A stretch of 43,109 nt of DNA from Taibaiella sp. (GTDB lineage Bacteria > Bacteroidota > Bacteroidia > Chitinophagales > Chitinophagaceae), in contig JAIOYR010000027.1 in NCBI GenBank assembly GCA_021740995.1, positions 1-43,109 of the forward strand, given 5' to 3'. A program made the translations under genes and the position numbers. This document shows positions 33,639-42,339 of the stretch, piece after piece; the first letter of the stretch is position 1; each line of letters begins with the position of its first letter. Below the pieces are notes generated by a model that ran no database searches, was not told where the DNA came from, and saw only the letters and a list, made by a program, of their open reading frames with translations.

Positions 33639-34820
33639 TTAGTTATAAGTATTGATAGCTTTTATTTTTATAGAAAACCCCGGAAAGAATTGCCCGAATG
33701 TATTGGTAGCTATAACTTCGGGCGAAAAAGTAATGCCATTCAATATCGTAGCTGTAATAAAAAACTTCATTGTTACTCCTTTGAAGTAGTTGCCTTTATT
33801 TACAGCCAGATAGCCTATACCGTATGAGTAATCACTGGCGTTAAATCCAAGAATGTTATTTCGGAGTGTGCCACCTCTTTCCAGGTTTACGAACCAGTTG
33901 TCGTGCAGATAAAAATCTCTGTCTGCACCTCGCTCAAAAAAGAAAAATGGAGATGCAGATACCGAAGTGAACAGGTTGCGTTTGACACCCATAGACAGTG
34001 GCGCGTACAACGATATGCCGATATCAGCAAATGGGGTCAGGGTATTTCTCACTACACCCACACAGGCGTTCACATGAAAGGCCAACTGCTTTACACTACC
34101 TGTTCTATTTGTTGCAAATCTCCTTTGTAGTGGATTGTCCGTTACCTGATAAGGACTATACGAAAATCCGGATTTCCTATGACGTGCGGCATGTGTTTCT
34201 CTCACTTTTACAAAGGTATCTATGGCATGAAGTAATACTTCTTTTTGTGCAACTACTTGGTCTATATCAGCGTAGCTGTTTAGTATGATTGTTGTTTGAG
34301 ACAGGCATACATCGGGCACTTTTTTTGCCCAACCTTTAAGTTTATCCGGTAGTGGCATTGTCATTTTAACCAGAACCCTGATAGTGTCATTTTCAGTTTT
34401 CAGCAGTTCTGTATTTCCGTTTCTTTTTACGAAAGCAGTGCCGTTTTGAGTGTGTTTTATAAAGCGCATTTCTCTGTATTTTTTGTCAGTATGGTAGATG
34501 TAGTCTATGCGCACACCAGATGATCCGTTCTCAAGCGAATCGTGATAAAAACCGATATCGTTTCGCAATAGTTCCAGTATAGTGTCTATTCCCCGCAACT
34601 CCCTGTAGCCGTCCGTTTGCCACAATTCAAAAATTACTCTTGCCTTGTCTAATGCTACAGCATCTCTTATAGTAAAAGGAGGCGGAGAATTAAATCGTCT
34701 GTCCAATTCGGGCAACTTCTCCCAGGAGTCGAATGTTTTGTTGTCTTCTGTTGAAGATTGGGCATACACGCATCCTGTTGTGCTTGCTATAAGCACAATT
34801 ACTAGTATCAATTTTATCAT
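33639..34820 (-). CDS. Exported protein of the sigma-factor operon, paralog 1
   Basis: A 393-residue protein with a signal peptide (IKLILVIVLIASTTGCVYAQ, which also contains a possible lipobox TTGC). It matches the 408-residue neighbour along its length: FTIRDAVALDKARVIFELW, DSLENGSSGVRIDY (about 90-103), ENDTIRVLVKM, and a C-terminal strand-rich part (FADIGISLYAPL, YSYGIGYLAVNKGNYFKGVT, ITATILNGITFSPEVIATN, FPGFSIKIKAI). The shared FSPEVI-x-TN/LSPEVIFTN block near the C-terminus is strong evidence of duplication. It begins 3 bases after the anti-sigma-like gene, so it is translationally close to the regulators and may be the signal sensor or the envelope target of the sigma system. Confidence 0.75.
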   Translation of the reverse strand: MIKLILVIVLIASTTGCVYAQSSTEDNKTFDSWEKLPELDRRFNSPPPFTIRDAVALDKARVIFELWQTDGYRELRGIDTILELLRNDIGFYHDSLENGSSGVRIDYIYHTDKKYREMRFIKHTQNGTAFVKRNGNTELLKTENDTIRVLVKMTMPLPDKLKGWAKKVPDVCLSQTTIILNSYADIDQVVAQKEVLLHAIDTFVKVRETHAARHRKSGFSYSPYQVTDNPLQRRFATNRTGSVKQLAFHVNACVGVVRNTLTPFADIGISLYAPLSMGVKRNLFTSVSASPFFFFERGADRDFYLHDNWFVNLERGGTLRNNILGFNASDYSYGIGYLAVNKGNYFKGVTMKFFITATILNGITFSPEVIATNTFGQFFPGFSIKIKAINTYN

Positions 34821-34823
34821 ACG

Positions 34824-35612
34824 TTAGTTGTTTCGGTTTAGCCTTATACTGAAAGGGCTTTGTGCAACAGGCCGTTCATATTGGTTGCTTCTGCTGAAAG
34901 GGTTGGGAAATGTAAACATATTGCCATGCGGCCTGTTGATGCGTACTATGGTTATTATTTCTTCCTCTTGTTTGCGCAAGTTTTCCTGACGCTGCACATC
35001 ATATATGCTCACTACTTTCATCTTACTTATGTCGAGAGAGGGGCCAGAGTAAGCAATAGCCGCATCTTCGACTTCTGTGGCTTTTCCCAAGTCATTTATA
35101 TGCACTACTCTCATCTTTTTTACAGCAGGGGAAACTGGCTTTGGCGGTATGTTTGATATTATTGGTGTTGCTGCTGCAAGCGGTTCTGGTACTACTACAG
35201 TTGGTTCTACTTTTACTACATACCGGGTTTGTGGTAATTCCTGTTTTTTATGTGCTATGCTTTTATCATTTTGTTGCACTATCGGCGTTTCCATTGTGGT
35301 TGTTGGTGCTGCTGTTACCGGTACTGCTACTGCCATTGTTTCGGTGTCTTGTGTATCTTGTATTACAGATGGTGTAAGTGGCTGAATAACGGCAACTTGT
35401 TTTTCGGGCGCCAGGAAATAGAAGCCTATAATACTCACACACAGCAGTAACACTGCCGCTGCAGCCAGCCGGTAATTTATCGCTATTTTTTTTGCGGCTG
35501 GGTTGTCCATTCTTGCCTGCAGTTTCTCCCAGGCCTCCTCCTTGCCATACACTATCCCTCCAGACAGCGTACTCAGCGACTCCAGCTTTTCTTTTACTTC
35601 TTTGTCTTTCAT
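34824..35612 (-). CDS. Single-pass membrane protein, probable anti-sigma factor
   Basis: A 262-residue protein. The N-terminal 45 residues are cytoplasmic and charged (KDKEVKEKLESLSTLSGGIV, YGKEEAWEKLQARM). One transmembrane helix follows (about 49-67, LAAAAVLLLCVSIIGFYFLA). The rest is a Pro/Thr/Val-rich periplasmic region, with VRINRPHGNMFTFPNPFSRS near the C-terminus. Its position directly after an ECF sigma gene (10 bases) and its topology are those of anti-sigma factors, although no ZAS zinc motif is present. It would hold the sigma factor at the membrane until an envelope signal arrives (inference). Confidence 0.7.
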   Translation of the reverse strand: MKDKEVKEKLESLSTLSGGIVYGKEEAWEKLQARMDNPAAKKIAINYRLAAAAVLLLCVSIIGFYFLAPEKQVAVIQPLTPSVIQDTQDTETMAVAVPVTAAPTTTMETPIVQQNDKSIAHKKQELPQTRYVVKVEPTVVVPEPLAAATPIISNIPPKPVSPAVKKMRVVHINDLGKATEVEDAAIAYSGPSLDISKMKVVSIYDVQRQENLRKQEEEIITIVRINRPHGNMFTFPNPFSRSNQYERPVAQSPFSIRLNRNN

Positions 35613-35622
35613 ACACTTGTTG

Positions 35623-36150
35623 TTACCTTTTGCTCAAAACGACCTTTTGCAACATAGTCCGCGCCTTGCTCAATTGCGATTTTGATGTACCCTCCGTTAT
35701 GCCCAGCATATCGGCTATTTCTTTGTGGCTGTATCCTTCTACTACATACAGGTTAAAGACAGCTCTGTATCCGGCAGGTAATGCCAGCACCTCCCTGAAT
35801 AGTTCATCCGCACTTATTTTTGCTGTAAGGTTTTCGTCTGCACCGGCCTCCACGGCATATTTTTCTTCTACTATCTTCAGTTCTCCATTCTTTCTCAGAA
35901 ACATCAGACACTCATTCACTATTATCTTTTTCAGCCAGGCCGTTATGCTGTTATCTGTATTGTATACAAACCGGTCTATGCTCTTATAAAAAGCAAAAAA
36001 TCCGTTCAGCATCAACTCTTCGGCATCGGGTAGGTTTTTCACATAGCGCATGCACAGCATCAGCATGCTCTCCGACCACCGGTCGAAAACATACTTCTGG
36101 CAAATCCTATCTTGCCGTCTGCATCCCTCTATGGCTTTTTGCCCATTCAT
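35623..36150 (-). CDS. ECF-type RNA polymerase sigma factor
   Basis: A 175-residue sigma-70 family factor. The start at 36150 (MNGQKAIEGCRRQD) is chosen because the sigma fold begins there; the open frame extends 27 codons further without sense. Region 2 spans about 20-85 (YVFDRWSESMLMLCMRYVKNLPDAEELMLNGFFAFY split, with ITAWLKKIIVNECL as the 2.4 part). Region 4 is about 118-168, with PAGYRAVFNLYVVEGYSHKE and IADMLGITEGTSKSQLSKAR as helix-turn-helix. It heads a four-gene operon. A minus-strand TTG, 19-base spacer, TACTTTAA arrangement about 20-50 bases upstream is a candidate promoter. Confidence 0.93.
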   Translation of the reverse strand: MNGQKAIEGCRRQDRICQKYVFDRWSESMLMLCMRYVKNLPDAEELMLNGFFAFYKSIDRFVYNTDNSITAWLKKIIVNECLMFLRKNGELKIVEEKYAVEAGADENLTAKISADELFREVLALPAGYRAVFNLYVVEGYSHKEIADMLGITEGTSKSQLSKARTMLQKVVLSKR

Positions 36151-36373
36151 CAAATAGTTGTAGTGTGTTTGCTTAAAGTAATATATGCAGTTTGGGTGGC
36201 AAAGGTTGCCTCGGGCAAAAAAAATACTCAAATGTGTGTTGCATTAAAAGTGATTTGTATTGTACCGTTCAAAATGCTCAAATTAAAGGAAAATATGTAC
36301 ATTAACTGAGGGGTTACCGCAAATGATACATCTGCCGCCAATACCCCACCCCAAAACGCTCAACTATTTAACT

Positions 36374-36381
36374 TATTTTTG
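36374..36381 (+). promoter_or_regulatory. -7 promoter box of glycyl-tRNA synthetase gene
   Basis: TATTTTTG matches TAnnTTTG exactly and ends eight bases before the ATG at 36390, which predicts a very short or absent 5' leader. There is no TTG at the -33 distance. Confidence 0.5.
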
Positions 36382-36389
36382 CGCCCATT

Positions 36390-37820
36390 ATGGCAAACGA
36401 CAATAAATTACAAAATATAATAGGGCACTGCAAGGAATATGGCTTCATCTTTCAGTCGAGCGAGATATACGATGGACTGGGAGCGGTGTATGATTACGGG
36501 CAGTATGGCGCAGAGCTGAAAAAGAACATACGCGACTACTGGTGGCGCAGCATGACCCAGATGCACGACAATATAGTGGGTATAGATGCAGCAATATTTA
36601 TGCATCCTACTGTATGGAAAGCCAGCGGGCATGTGGATAACTTCAGCGACCCTATGATAGACAACAAGGATAGCCAGAAACGCTACCGTGTAGACCATCT
36701 GATAGAGGCGTATGCCGAAACAATAGAAAAAGAAAAAGCCGAAGTGCTGCTGCAGCAAATGGAACAATTGCTGGCAGAAAATGACTTTGCCGGAATAAAA
36801 CAACTGATAGAACATAACAAGATAAGCTGTGCCGTAAGCGGCACCTGCAACTGGACTGATGTGCGCCAGTTCAACCTGATGTTTGCGACACAGCTGGGCT
36901 CGCTGGCAGACGAGGCAAATGAGATATACCTGCGCCCCGAGACGGCTCAGGGCATTTTTGTCAACTTCCTGAATGTGCAGAAGACCGGACGCATGAAAAT
37001 ACCGTTTGGCATTGCGCAGACAGGCAAGGCGTTTAGGAATGAGATAGTAGCGCGAGGCTTCATCTTCCGTATGCGCGAATTTGAGCAGATGGAAATGCAG
37101 TTTTTTGTAAAGCCCGGCACACAAAAAGAGTGGTATGAATACTGGAAAGAAACCCGCATGAAGTGGCACCTGAGCCTGGGCATATCGCAAGACCATTACC
37201 GCTTTCACGACCATGTGAAACTGGCACACTATGCAGATATGGCTTGTGATATTGAATTTGATTTCCCCATGGGATTCAAAGAGGTAGAGGGCATACACAG
37301 CCGCACCGATTTCGATCTGAAACAACATCAGGAATTCAGTGGTAAAAAGCTAACTTACTTCGATACAGAAATCAATCAGCACTATGTGCCGTATGTAGTA
37401 GAAACATCCATAGGGCTTGACCGTGCAGTGATGATGATACTCAGCGAGGCATACAAAGAAGAGGACCTGAGCGCAGACGGCAAGGAAGACAGCCGTGTGG
37501 TGCTGAGCTTTCCGCCCATGCTGGCACCTATAAAGCTGGCAGTACTGCCACTTACCAAAAAAGATGGCTTGCCTGAGATAGCACGTGAACTTATCAACCA
37601 GTGCAAGCCCCACTTCAAGTGTTTTTATGAAGAGAAAGACAGCATAGGCAAGCGTTATCGCCGGCAGGATGCTATAGGCACACCATTCTGTATCACCATA
37701 GACCACCAGACCAAGGAAGACCAGACGGTGACCATCCGGTACCGCGACAGTATGACTCAGGAGCGCATATCGCTGGCAAGTGTAAAAGATTTGGTGATGG
37801 ATAAGATAAAGATGTTCTGA
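36390..37820 (+). CDS. glyS: Glycyl-tRNA synthetase (homodimeric class II type)
   Basis: A 476-residue enzyme that charges tRNA-Gly, of the alpha2 type found in eukaryotes, archaea and some bacteria, rather than the alpha2beta2 GlyQS type. Signatures are GAVYDYGQYGAELKKNIRDY (about 27-46), SGTCNWTDVRQFNLMFATQLG split near 150-168, YLRPETAQGIFVNF (about 181-194), motif 2 FRNEIVARGFIFRMREFEQME (split; about 215-235) and motif 3 VVETSIGLDRAVMMIL. The C-terminal anticodon-binding domain begins APIKLAVLPLTKKDG. Length agrees with bacterial members. It is followed by a strong terminator, so it is probably monocistronic. Confidence 0.96.
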   Translation: MANDNKLQNIIGHCKEYGFIFQSSEIYDGLGAVYDYGQYGAELKKNIRDYWWRSMTQMHDNIVGIDAAIFMHPTVWKASGHVDNFSDPMIDNKDSQKRYRVDHLIEAYAETIEKEKAEVLLQQMEQLLAENDFAGIKQLIEHNKISCAVSGTCNWTDVRQFNLMFATQLGSLADEANEIYLRPETAQGIFVNFLNVQKTGRMKIPFGIAQTGKAFRNEIVARGFIFRMREFEQMEMQFFVKPGTQKEWYEYWKETRMKWHLSLGISQDHYRFHDHVKLAHYADMACDIEFDFPMGFKEVEGIHSRTDFDLKQHQEFSGKKLTYFDTEINQHYVPYVVETSIGLDRAVMMILSEAYKEEDLSADGKEDSRVVLSFPPMLAPIKLAVLPLTKKDGLPEIARELINQCKPHFKCFYEEKDSIGKRYRRQDAIGTPFCITIDHQTKEDQTVTIRYRDSMTQERISLASVKDLVMDKIKMF

Positions 37821-37836
37821 GTATTTTTTTGACAGG

Positions 37837-37868
37837 GTATGCCACACAAAGTGTGGCATACTTTTTTT
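37837..37868 (+). terminator. Rho-independent terminator after glyS
   Basis: GTATGCCACAC (37837-37847), loop AAA, GTGTGGCATAC (37851-37861), then seven Ts. It is a textbook intrinsic terminator. Confidence 0.92.
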
Positions 37869-37881
37869 AAAGAACCAGGGT

Positions 37882-39315
37882 ATGAAAAAGCAACTGATTG
37901 CTATTCTTCTTTTATTGTCGGCAGTGAGTGCATCAGGCGCAACGCGCATACAGTTCAGGCTCAGCAGACCCTTTGGTATTCTCAATTTTATGAGTGCTGC
38001 ATCCAACGATGCTAATCTGTCTCAGACGCTAGTCACTTACGTTCATGACCATATCCCTGCTGCTGACTCTGCCCTATTTTATAAAGCCATAAGAAGCTTT
38101 GCAGCCATAGAGCTCGACAACAGTTATAATTTCCCGGAATATCCTCCGGCCCGCCAGAAACCCAAATCACTAGCTGGCATCATAAACAATGCTGCAATAC
38201 AGTCTGTAAGTATTGACGATTTCCTCAGCAGAATAGTGGGCATTCTCCCCAATGAACAATGGATGAAGCTAAAAAAGGCAATGATTATTGCGGCACCATT
38301 TTATGATGAAATGATGCAGCCTTTTGATAATGCTATGCGCAAACAATTGCATGCGCTGGAAAAGTACAATACCGAAACAGACGATATATTTTACCGGTTG
38401 AAAACGTTCTATGGCAGCACCTGGAGCGATGATATGCCGTTTACGGTCAGCCTTTTTGCAATACCCGGATTCAAAGGAAACACTACTGCATCGCCATACA
38501 GCAACAGTCTGGCACTTGGTGTGCTGACAGAAGAACGCAACCATGAAACAAGAATGGGCGTAGCCATACACGAGATATGCCATGTGCTGTATGAGGAGCA
38601 GCCACTGAAGTTGCAGTGGAAAACAGACTCTGTCTTTATGCAGAGCAAATCGGCATATGCCCGGTATGCCTATGGCTATTTTGATGAGGCGCTGGCAACA
38701 GCTTGCGGCAATGGCTGGGCATACGCACAGCTTACAGCAAGCACTGATACCGGCGACTGGTATGATGATACCTATATCAACAAATTTGCAAAAGCGATTT
38801 ATGCTGATGTAAAGAAATACATAGATGCGGGTAAGAAAATAGATAGTTCATTTGTGAGCAGAGCGATAAGTAAGTTTGAACAAACTTTTCCGGATGCTAT
38901 TTACGAATATGCCAATCTGCTGAACTCTGTAAACCTGTATACTGATGCGGCAGCGCACAATGATTTCAATGATATTTACAGTAGCCTTGCCCGGTACATT
39001 CGCATCACCAGTTCGAACGGCTCTTATCCTATAGCAGACCCGCAGACTCAGCAGCAGATAGATAACGCAGATGGGACACAGTTGTTTATCGTACATACGG
39101 CTCACGAGGCAAACTATGCTCTGCTAAAAAAGAAGTTCCCGCAGATAAAGAGCCTCGACCCCGGGAAAGAAGGAATAGCCAGCTTCTACGATAATAAGAA
39201 AAGACCGGTGGTAATACTGAATGTAAAAAACATAGGCCGTGTTGCGCTGGCAGCCAGGCAATTGCAGAAAGACAGGCTGATGAGCCCTACACAATTATTC
39301 AAACCGCTACAATAG
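37882..39315 (+). CDS. Exported protein with HExxH metalloprotease-like site
   Basis: A 477-residue protein with a signal peptide (MKKQLIAILLLLSAVSASGA). Residues 230-234 are HEICH in the context VAIHEICHVLYEE, and an Asp-Glu (FDEALATAC, Glu at about 269) follows 35 residues after the second His. That is the gluzincin pattern: two His ligands, a catalytic Glu and a downstream Glu ligand. The surrounding helices are rich in Ala and Tyr. Otherwise it matches no peptidase family I can name. The rest (about 290-477) is helical. It stands alone downstream of the glyS terminator. Peptidase activity is a prediction from the motif only. Confidence 0.75.
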   Translation: MKKQLIAILLLLSAVSASGATRIQFRLSRPFGILNFMSAASNDANLSQTLVTYVHDHIPAADSALFYKAIRSFAAIELDNSYNFPEYPPARQKPKSLAGIINNAAIQSVSIDDFLSRIVGILPNEQWMKLKKAMIIAAPFYDEMMQPFDNAMRKQLHALEKYNTETDDIFYRLKTFYGSTWSDDMPFTVSLFAIPGFKGNTTASPYSNSLALGVLTEERNHETRMGVAIHEICHVLYEEQPLKLQWKTDSVFMQSKSAYARYAYGYFDEALATACGNGWAYAQLTASTDTGDWYDDTYINKFAKAIYADVKKYIDAGKKIDSSFVSRAISKFEQTFPDAIYEYANLLNSVNLYTDAAAHNDFNDIYSSLARYIRITSSNGSYPIADPQTQQQIDNADGTQLFIVHTAHEANYALLKKKFPQIKSLDPGKEGIASFYDNKKRPVVILNVKNIGRVALAARQLQKDRLMSPTQLFKPLQ

Positions 39316-39430
39316 CTGGCATATGTATTAGCTTCCGGTATATACATCTGCCTTTTCGCTCATTTTTAGGCTGCTTAATTGCTTATAGCACTATAACTGT
39401 TTTCTTGCTACGGCTTATACGCTGCCTGCC

Positions 39431-39438
39431 TATCTTTG
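39431..39438 (+). promoter_or_regulatory. -7 promoter box of the UbiD-family gene
   Basis: TATCTTTG matches TAnnTTTG exactly and ends only four bases before the ATG at 39443. A TTG lies 23 bases upstream, slightly further than usual. The geometry predicts a leaderless transcript. Confidence 0.5.
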
Positions 39439-39442
39439 TGGT

Positions 39443-41365
39443 ATGGCATATAAATCACTACGGGCGTTTATAGATGCGCTGGAACAGGCAGGTGAATTGG
39501 TAAGGATAAAGACGTTTGTAGATCCGGTGCTGGAGATTGCAGAAATCACAGATCGTATATCCAAAGCGGGGGAGCGCAATAAGGCGCTGTTGTTTGAGAA
39601 CACCGGCACCGGTTTTCCGGTGCTGATAAACTCCATGGGCAGCGACCGCCGCATGTGCATAGCACTGGGGGTCAACCATCTGGATGATGCGATGAACGAT
39701 ATAGATGGTCTCCTGAAGAAAATGTCGACTCCAAAAAAAGGCCTGATGGAGAAGCTGGCTATGCTACCTGAGTTGGGGAAATTTGCCTCGTATATCCCCA
39801 AAGTAGTAAGTGGCCGTGGCGCCTGCCAGGAAGTGGTAATGGCTCAGCCCGATCTGGGGAAAATACCTATTCTCAAATGCTGGCCCGAAGATGGCGGTCC
39901 GTTTATTACGCTACCCGCTATCCACACCAAAGACCCTGTTACGGGTATCCGCAACATAGGCATGTACCGTATGCAGGTGTTTGAGCCTACGATGACCGGC
40001 ATGCACTGGCACAAACACAAGGTGTCTGCCCGCCACTTCAACGAATATAAAAAGATGGGTAAACGTATGCCCGTGGCCGTAGCGCTCGGTGGCGATCCCA
40101 TATATACCTATGCCGCCACTGCACCACTGCCCGACAATGTAGACGAATACATGCTGGCAGGCTTTCTGCGTAAGAAAAAGGTAGAGCTGGTGCGCTGCAT
40201 CACCCAGCCGGATATAGAAGTGCCGGCTGATGCTGATTTTATTATAGAGGGCTACGTAGAGCCCGGTGAGGAGCTGATATGGGAAGGGCCATTTGGCGAT
40301 CATACCGGCTATTACTCCCTACCCGACTGGTATCCCCGTTTTCATGTCACGGCTATCACCCACCGCAAGGACGCTATATACCCCGCCACCATAGTAGGCA
40401 TACCACCGCAGGAAGACGCTTGGATAGGTAAGGCCACAGAACGTATCTTCCTTACCCCTATCAAGATGACCATGGTGCCCGAAATTGCCGATATGAATAT
40501 GCCGGTAGAAGGGGTGTTCCATAATCTGGTGATAGCCACTATCAACAAGGAATATGCGGGCCAGGGCCAAAAGGTAATGAATGCCATGTGGGGTGCAGGG
40601 CAAATGATGTTTAACAAAATACTGGTGCTGGCAGATGGTGTAAAGGAGAGCGGAATAAAAATTGATGATTACAAAAATCTGGCAAAGGAGGTTTTTAATA
40701 ATCTGAATCCGGTAACCGATGTATACTTCAGTCAGGGACCAATGGATGTACTGGACCACAGTTGCTCCAAGATGGGATTTGGCGGCAAGATGTGCATAGA
40801 TGGTACCCGCAAAACCGAAGAAGAAATTACCACACCACTTACACCATACACTATCGACCCCGGATTTTCTGCAAGTGCGCTGTCGGCTCAGTTTGCAGAG
40901 ATTACCGGTATCAATGACCGGCTGATGCGCGAATGGGGTATACCTGTACTTTTTGTAGCTATGCGAAAAGACCGCCCCGACCATGTGGCCGCCCTGCATG
41001 AGCAGCTATGCCGGCAGCCAGGTATAGATGGCCTAAAGATGATATTGTATGTAGAGCATACAGTAGATGCTATGGATATACCCGACGTGCTCTGGCGGTT
41101 TTGCAATAATCTGGATCCCCGCCGCGACCATATGTTTGGGGGCAAATCACGCAATATACTGGGGCTGGATGGTACTCGCAAGACGAAAAAACACGATAAT
41201 TTCGACCGTCCATGGCCCAACATTATAGTGGCAGATGATGCCACAATAGACCGGGTGGACAAAAAATGGAAAGATCTGGGGCTGGGCGAAATGTTAAAAT
41301 CTCCATCTTTGCGCTACAAAACCCAACTGTATAGGGGGGGTGCTACTGTCTTAGATAATGAATAG
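39443..41365 (+). CDS. UbiD-family decarboxylase (probably menaquinone biosynthesis type)
   Basis: A 640-residue prenylated-FMN-dependent decarboxylase. UbiD-type features include GRGACQEVVMAQPDLGKIPI (about 114-133), WPEDGGPFITLPAIHT, RNIGMYRMQ, FEPTMTGMHWHKHKVSARHF split around 180-196, ALGGDPIYTYAATAPLP, the conserved EGPFGDHTGYYS near 283 and PQEDAWIGKATERIFL. It is about 130 residues longer than E. coli UbiD, as in the decarboxylases of the futalosine menaquinone pathway. Because Bacteroidota use menaquinone, not ubiquinone, a menaquinone precursor is the best guess, but the substrate is not provable here. No ubiX prenyltransferase gene is in the window. Confidence 0.88.
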   Translation: MAYKSLRAFIDALEQAGELVRIKTFVDPVLEIAEITDRISKAGERNKALLFENTGTGFPVLINSMGSDRRMCIALGVNHLDDAMNDIDGLLKKMSTPKKGLMEKLAMLPELGKFASYIPKVVSGRGACQEVVMAQPDLGKIPILKCWPEDGGPFITLPAIHTKDPVTGIRNIGMYRMQVFEPTMTGMHWHKHKVSARHFNEYKKMGKRMPVAVALGGDPIYTYAATAPLPDNVDEYMLAGFLRKKKVELVRCITQPDIEVPADADFIIEGYVEPGEELIWEGPFGDHTGYYSLPDWYPRFHVTAITHRKDAIYPATIVGIPPQEDAWIGKATERIFLTPIKMTMVPEIADMNMPVEGVFHNLVIATINKEYAGQGQKVMNAMWGAGQMMFNKILVLADGVKESGIKIDDYKNLAKEVFNNLNPVTDVYFSQGPMDVLDHSCSKMGFGGKMCIDGTRKTEEEITTPLTPYTIDPGFSASALSAQFAEITGINDRLMREWGIPVLFVAMRKDRPDHVAALHEQLCRQPGIDGLKMILYVEHTVDAMDIPDVLWRFCNNLDPRRDHMFGGKSRNILGLDGTRKTKKHDNFDRPWPNIIVADDATIDRVDKKWKDLGLGEMLKSPSLRYKTQLYRGGATVLDNE

Positions 41366-41414
41366 GGTTATTTTTATTTGTTTTTTGTACCTTTATAATC
41401 TAAAATATACAACG

Positions 41415-41807
41415 ATGAAACGTATTTTGTTATCATGTTTTCTACTATCTGCTACGGTGGGCGTCAGTTCTCTACAGCACGCTTCGGCTTATGCAGCACC
41501 CGCTCCGGTAACAATGGCAGCATTTACAGCCAAAGTAAACCTGATGGATACACAGATAGGTGCTGGCAATATAACCGCCGCTCAGGCTACATGGAACGAA
41601 ATCCATGATATGATGCTAGCGGTACTGGGAGTATCCAAAAACAGCATCAATACCGCTGCTACTCCGGCAATCGCTACATCATACCGCACTATTCTTGAGA
41701 ATCAGACAGTTATTTATCAGGCTGTGTGGAATCTGAAACCAAATCTGGCAGCTAACAGGGTGGCATTGCACACCAAGCTGGGCGAATTTGCAGCTACCAT
41801 TTATTAG
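41415..41807 (+). CDS. Small exported helical protein, paralog 1
   Basis: A 130-residue protein. The start at 41415 gives a signal peptide (MKRILLSCFLLSATVGVSS). The mature part is a small helical bundle: FTAKVNLMDTQIGAGNITAA, then WNEIHDMMLAVLG, a Thr-rich linker, and NLAANRVALHTKLGEFAAT at the C-terminus. The last segment matches the neighbour (NMAGNRKLIIDKLNEFVDMM), so the two are ancient tandem duplicates. No catalytic motif. The ATG lies 49 bases after the UbiD stop codon. The A/T-rich spacer TTTTTGTACCTTTATAATC contains a near -7 box. Probably periplasmic; function unknown. Confidence 0.7.
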   Translation: MKRILLSCFLLSATVGVSSLQHASAYAAPAPVTMAAFTAKVNLMDTQIGAGNITAAQATWNEIHDMMLAVLGVSKNSINTAATPAIATSYRTILENQTVIYQAVWNLKPNLAANRVALHTKLGEFAATIY

Positions 41808-41855
41808 TATTTATGCTGTGAGTGAAAAAACTCATAGATAATAAACAAGAAACAA

Positions 41856-42254
41856 ATGAAACAAATCCTGTTTGTATGCTGTATGCTTGCAGCTGTCGGT
41901 AACGATATCTATGCACAGCAGCAATCTGTGCCTGTAGCTAATGCACCTGTGCCTGTATCTAAAAGCGAATTTGCACAAAAAGTAAAAGAGCTGAACAAAC
42001 TGCTGGGCAAAGACAAAATAGAAGACGCCAATGCTTTGTTTACCACCATCAATAAAATGGCCAATACTCAATTGGGGCAGACCCGCCTGAAAATGAAGGA
42101 GGCCCAAAACGATGCGGATAAAAAGAAGTACGCAGAAGCTACCACAAAACAACGTATAGTGTTTGCTGATGCACTGAGGCTAAAGCAGGAGAACATGGCC
42201 GGCAACCGCAAGCTGATAATAGATAAGCTCAATGAGTTTGTAGACATGATGTAA
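41856..42254 (+). CDS. Small exported helical protein, paralog 2
   Basis: A 132-residue protein with a signal peptide (MKQILFVCCMLAAVGNDIYAQ). The mature helices are SEFAQKVKELNKLLGKDKIE, then ANALFTTINKMANTQLGQTR, a charged coil (KMKEAQNDADKKKYAEATTK) and NMAGNRKLIIDKLNEF. The register FAQKV...INKM...N(M/L)A-x-NR...KL-x-EF aligns with the 130-residue protein 48 bases upstream. It is co-transcribed with it and ends at a clear terminator. Function unknown. Confidence 0.72.
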   Translation: MKQILFVCCMLAAVGNDIYAQQQSVPVANAPVPVSKSEFAQKVKELNKLLGKDKIEDANALFTTINKMANTQLGQTRLKMKEAQNDADKKKYAEATTKQRIVFADALRLKQENMAGNRKLIIDKLNEFVDMM

Positions 42255-42284
42255 CAGCAGTAAATAGATATAAGAAGTTGGTAA

Positions 42285-42312
42285 CAAAGTCCTGAACATA
42301 ATCAGGACTTTG
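42285..42312 (+). terminator. Terminator after the small exported proteins
   Basis: CAAAGTCCTGA (42285-42295) and TCAGGACTTTG (42302-42312) form a perfect 11-bp stem with a six-base loop, followed by TACATTTAAG. Confidence 0.75.
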
Positions 42313-42339
42313 TACATTTAAGTCATCAATCGAATTCCA

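Noticed and set aside
36408-37328. Open frame of 306 codons on the minus strand
   Set aside because: It is antisense to glycyl-tRNA synthetase and has no recognisable fold.
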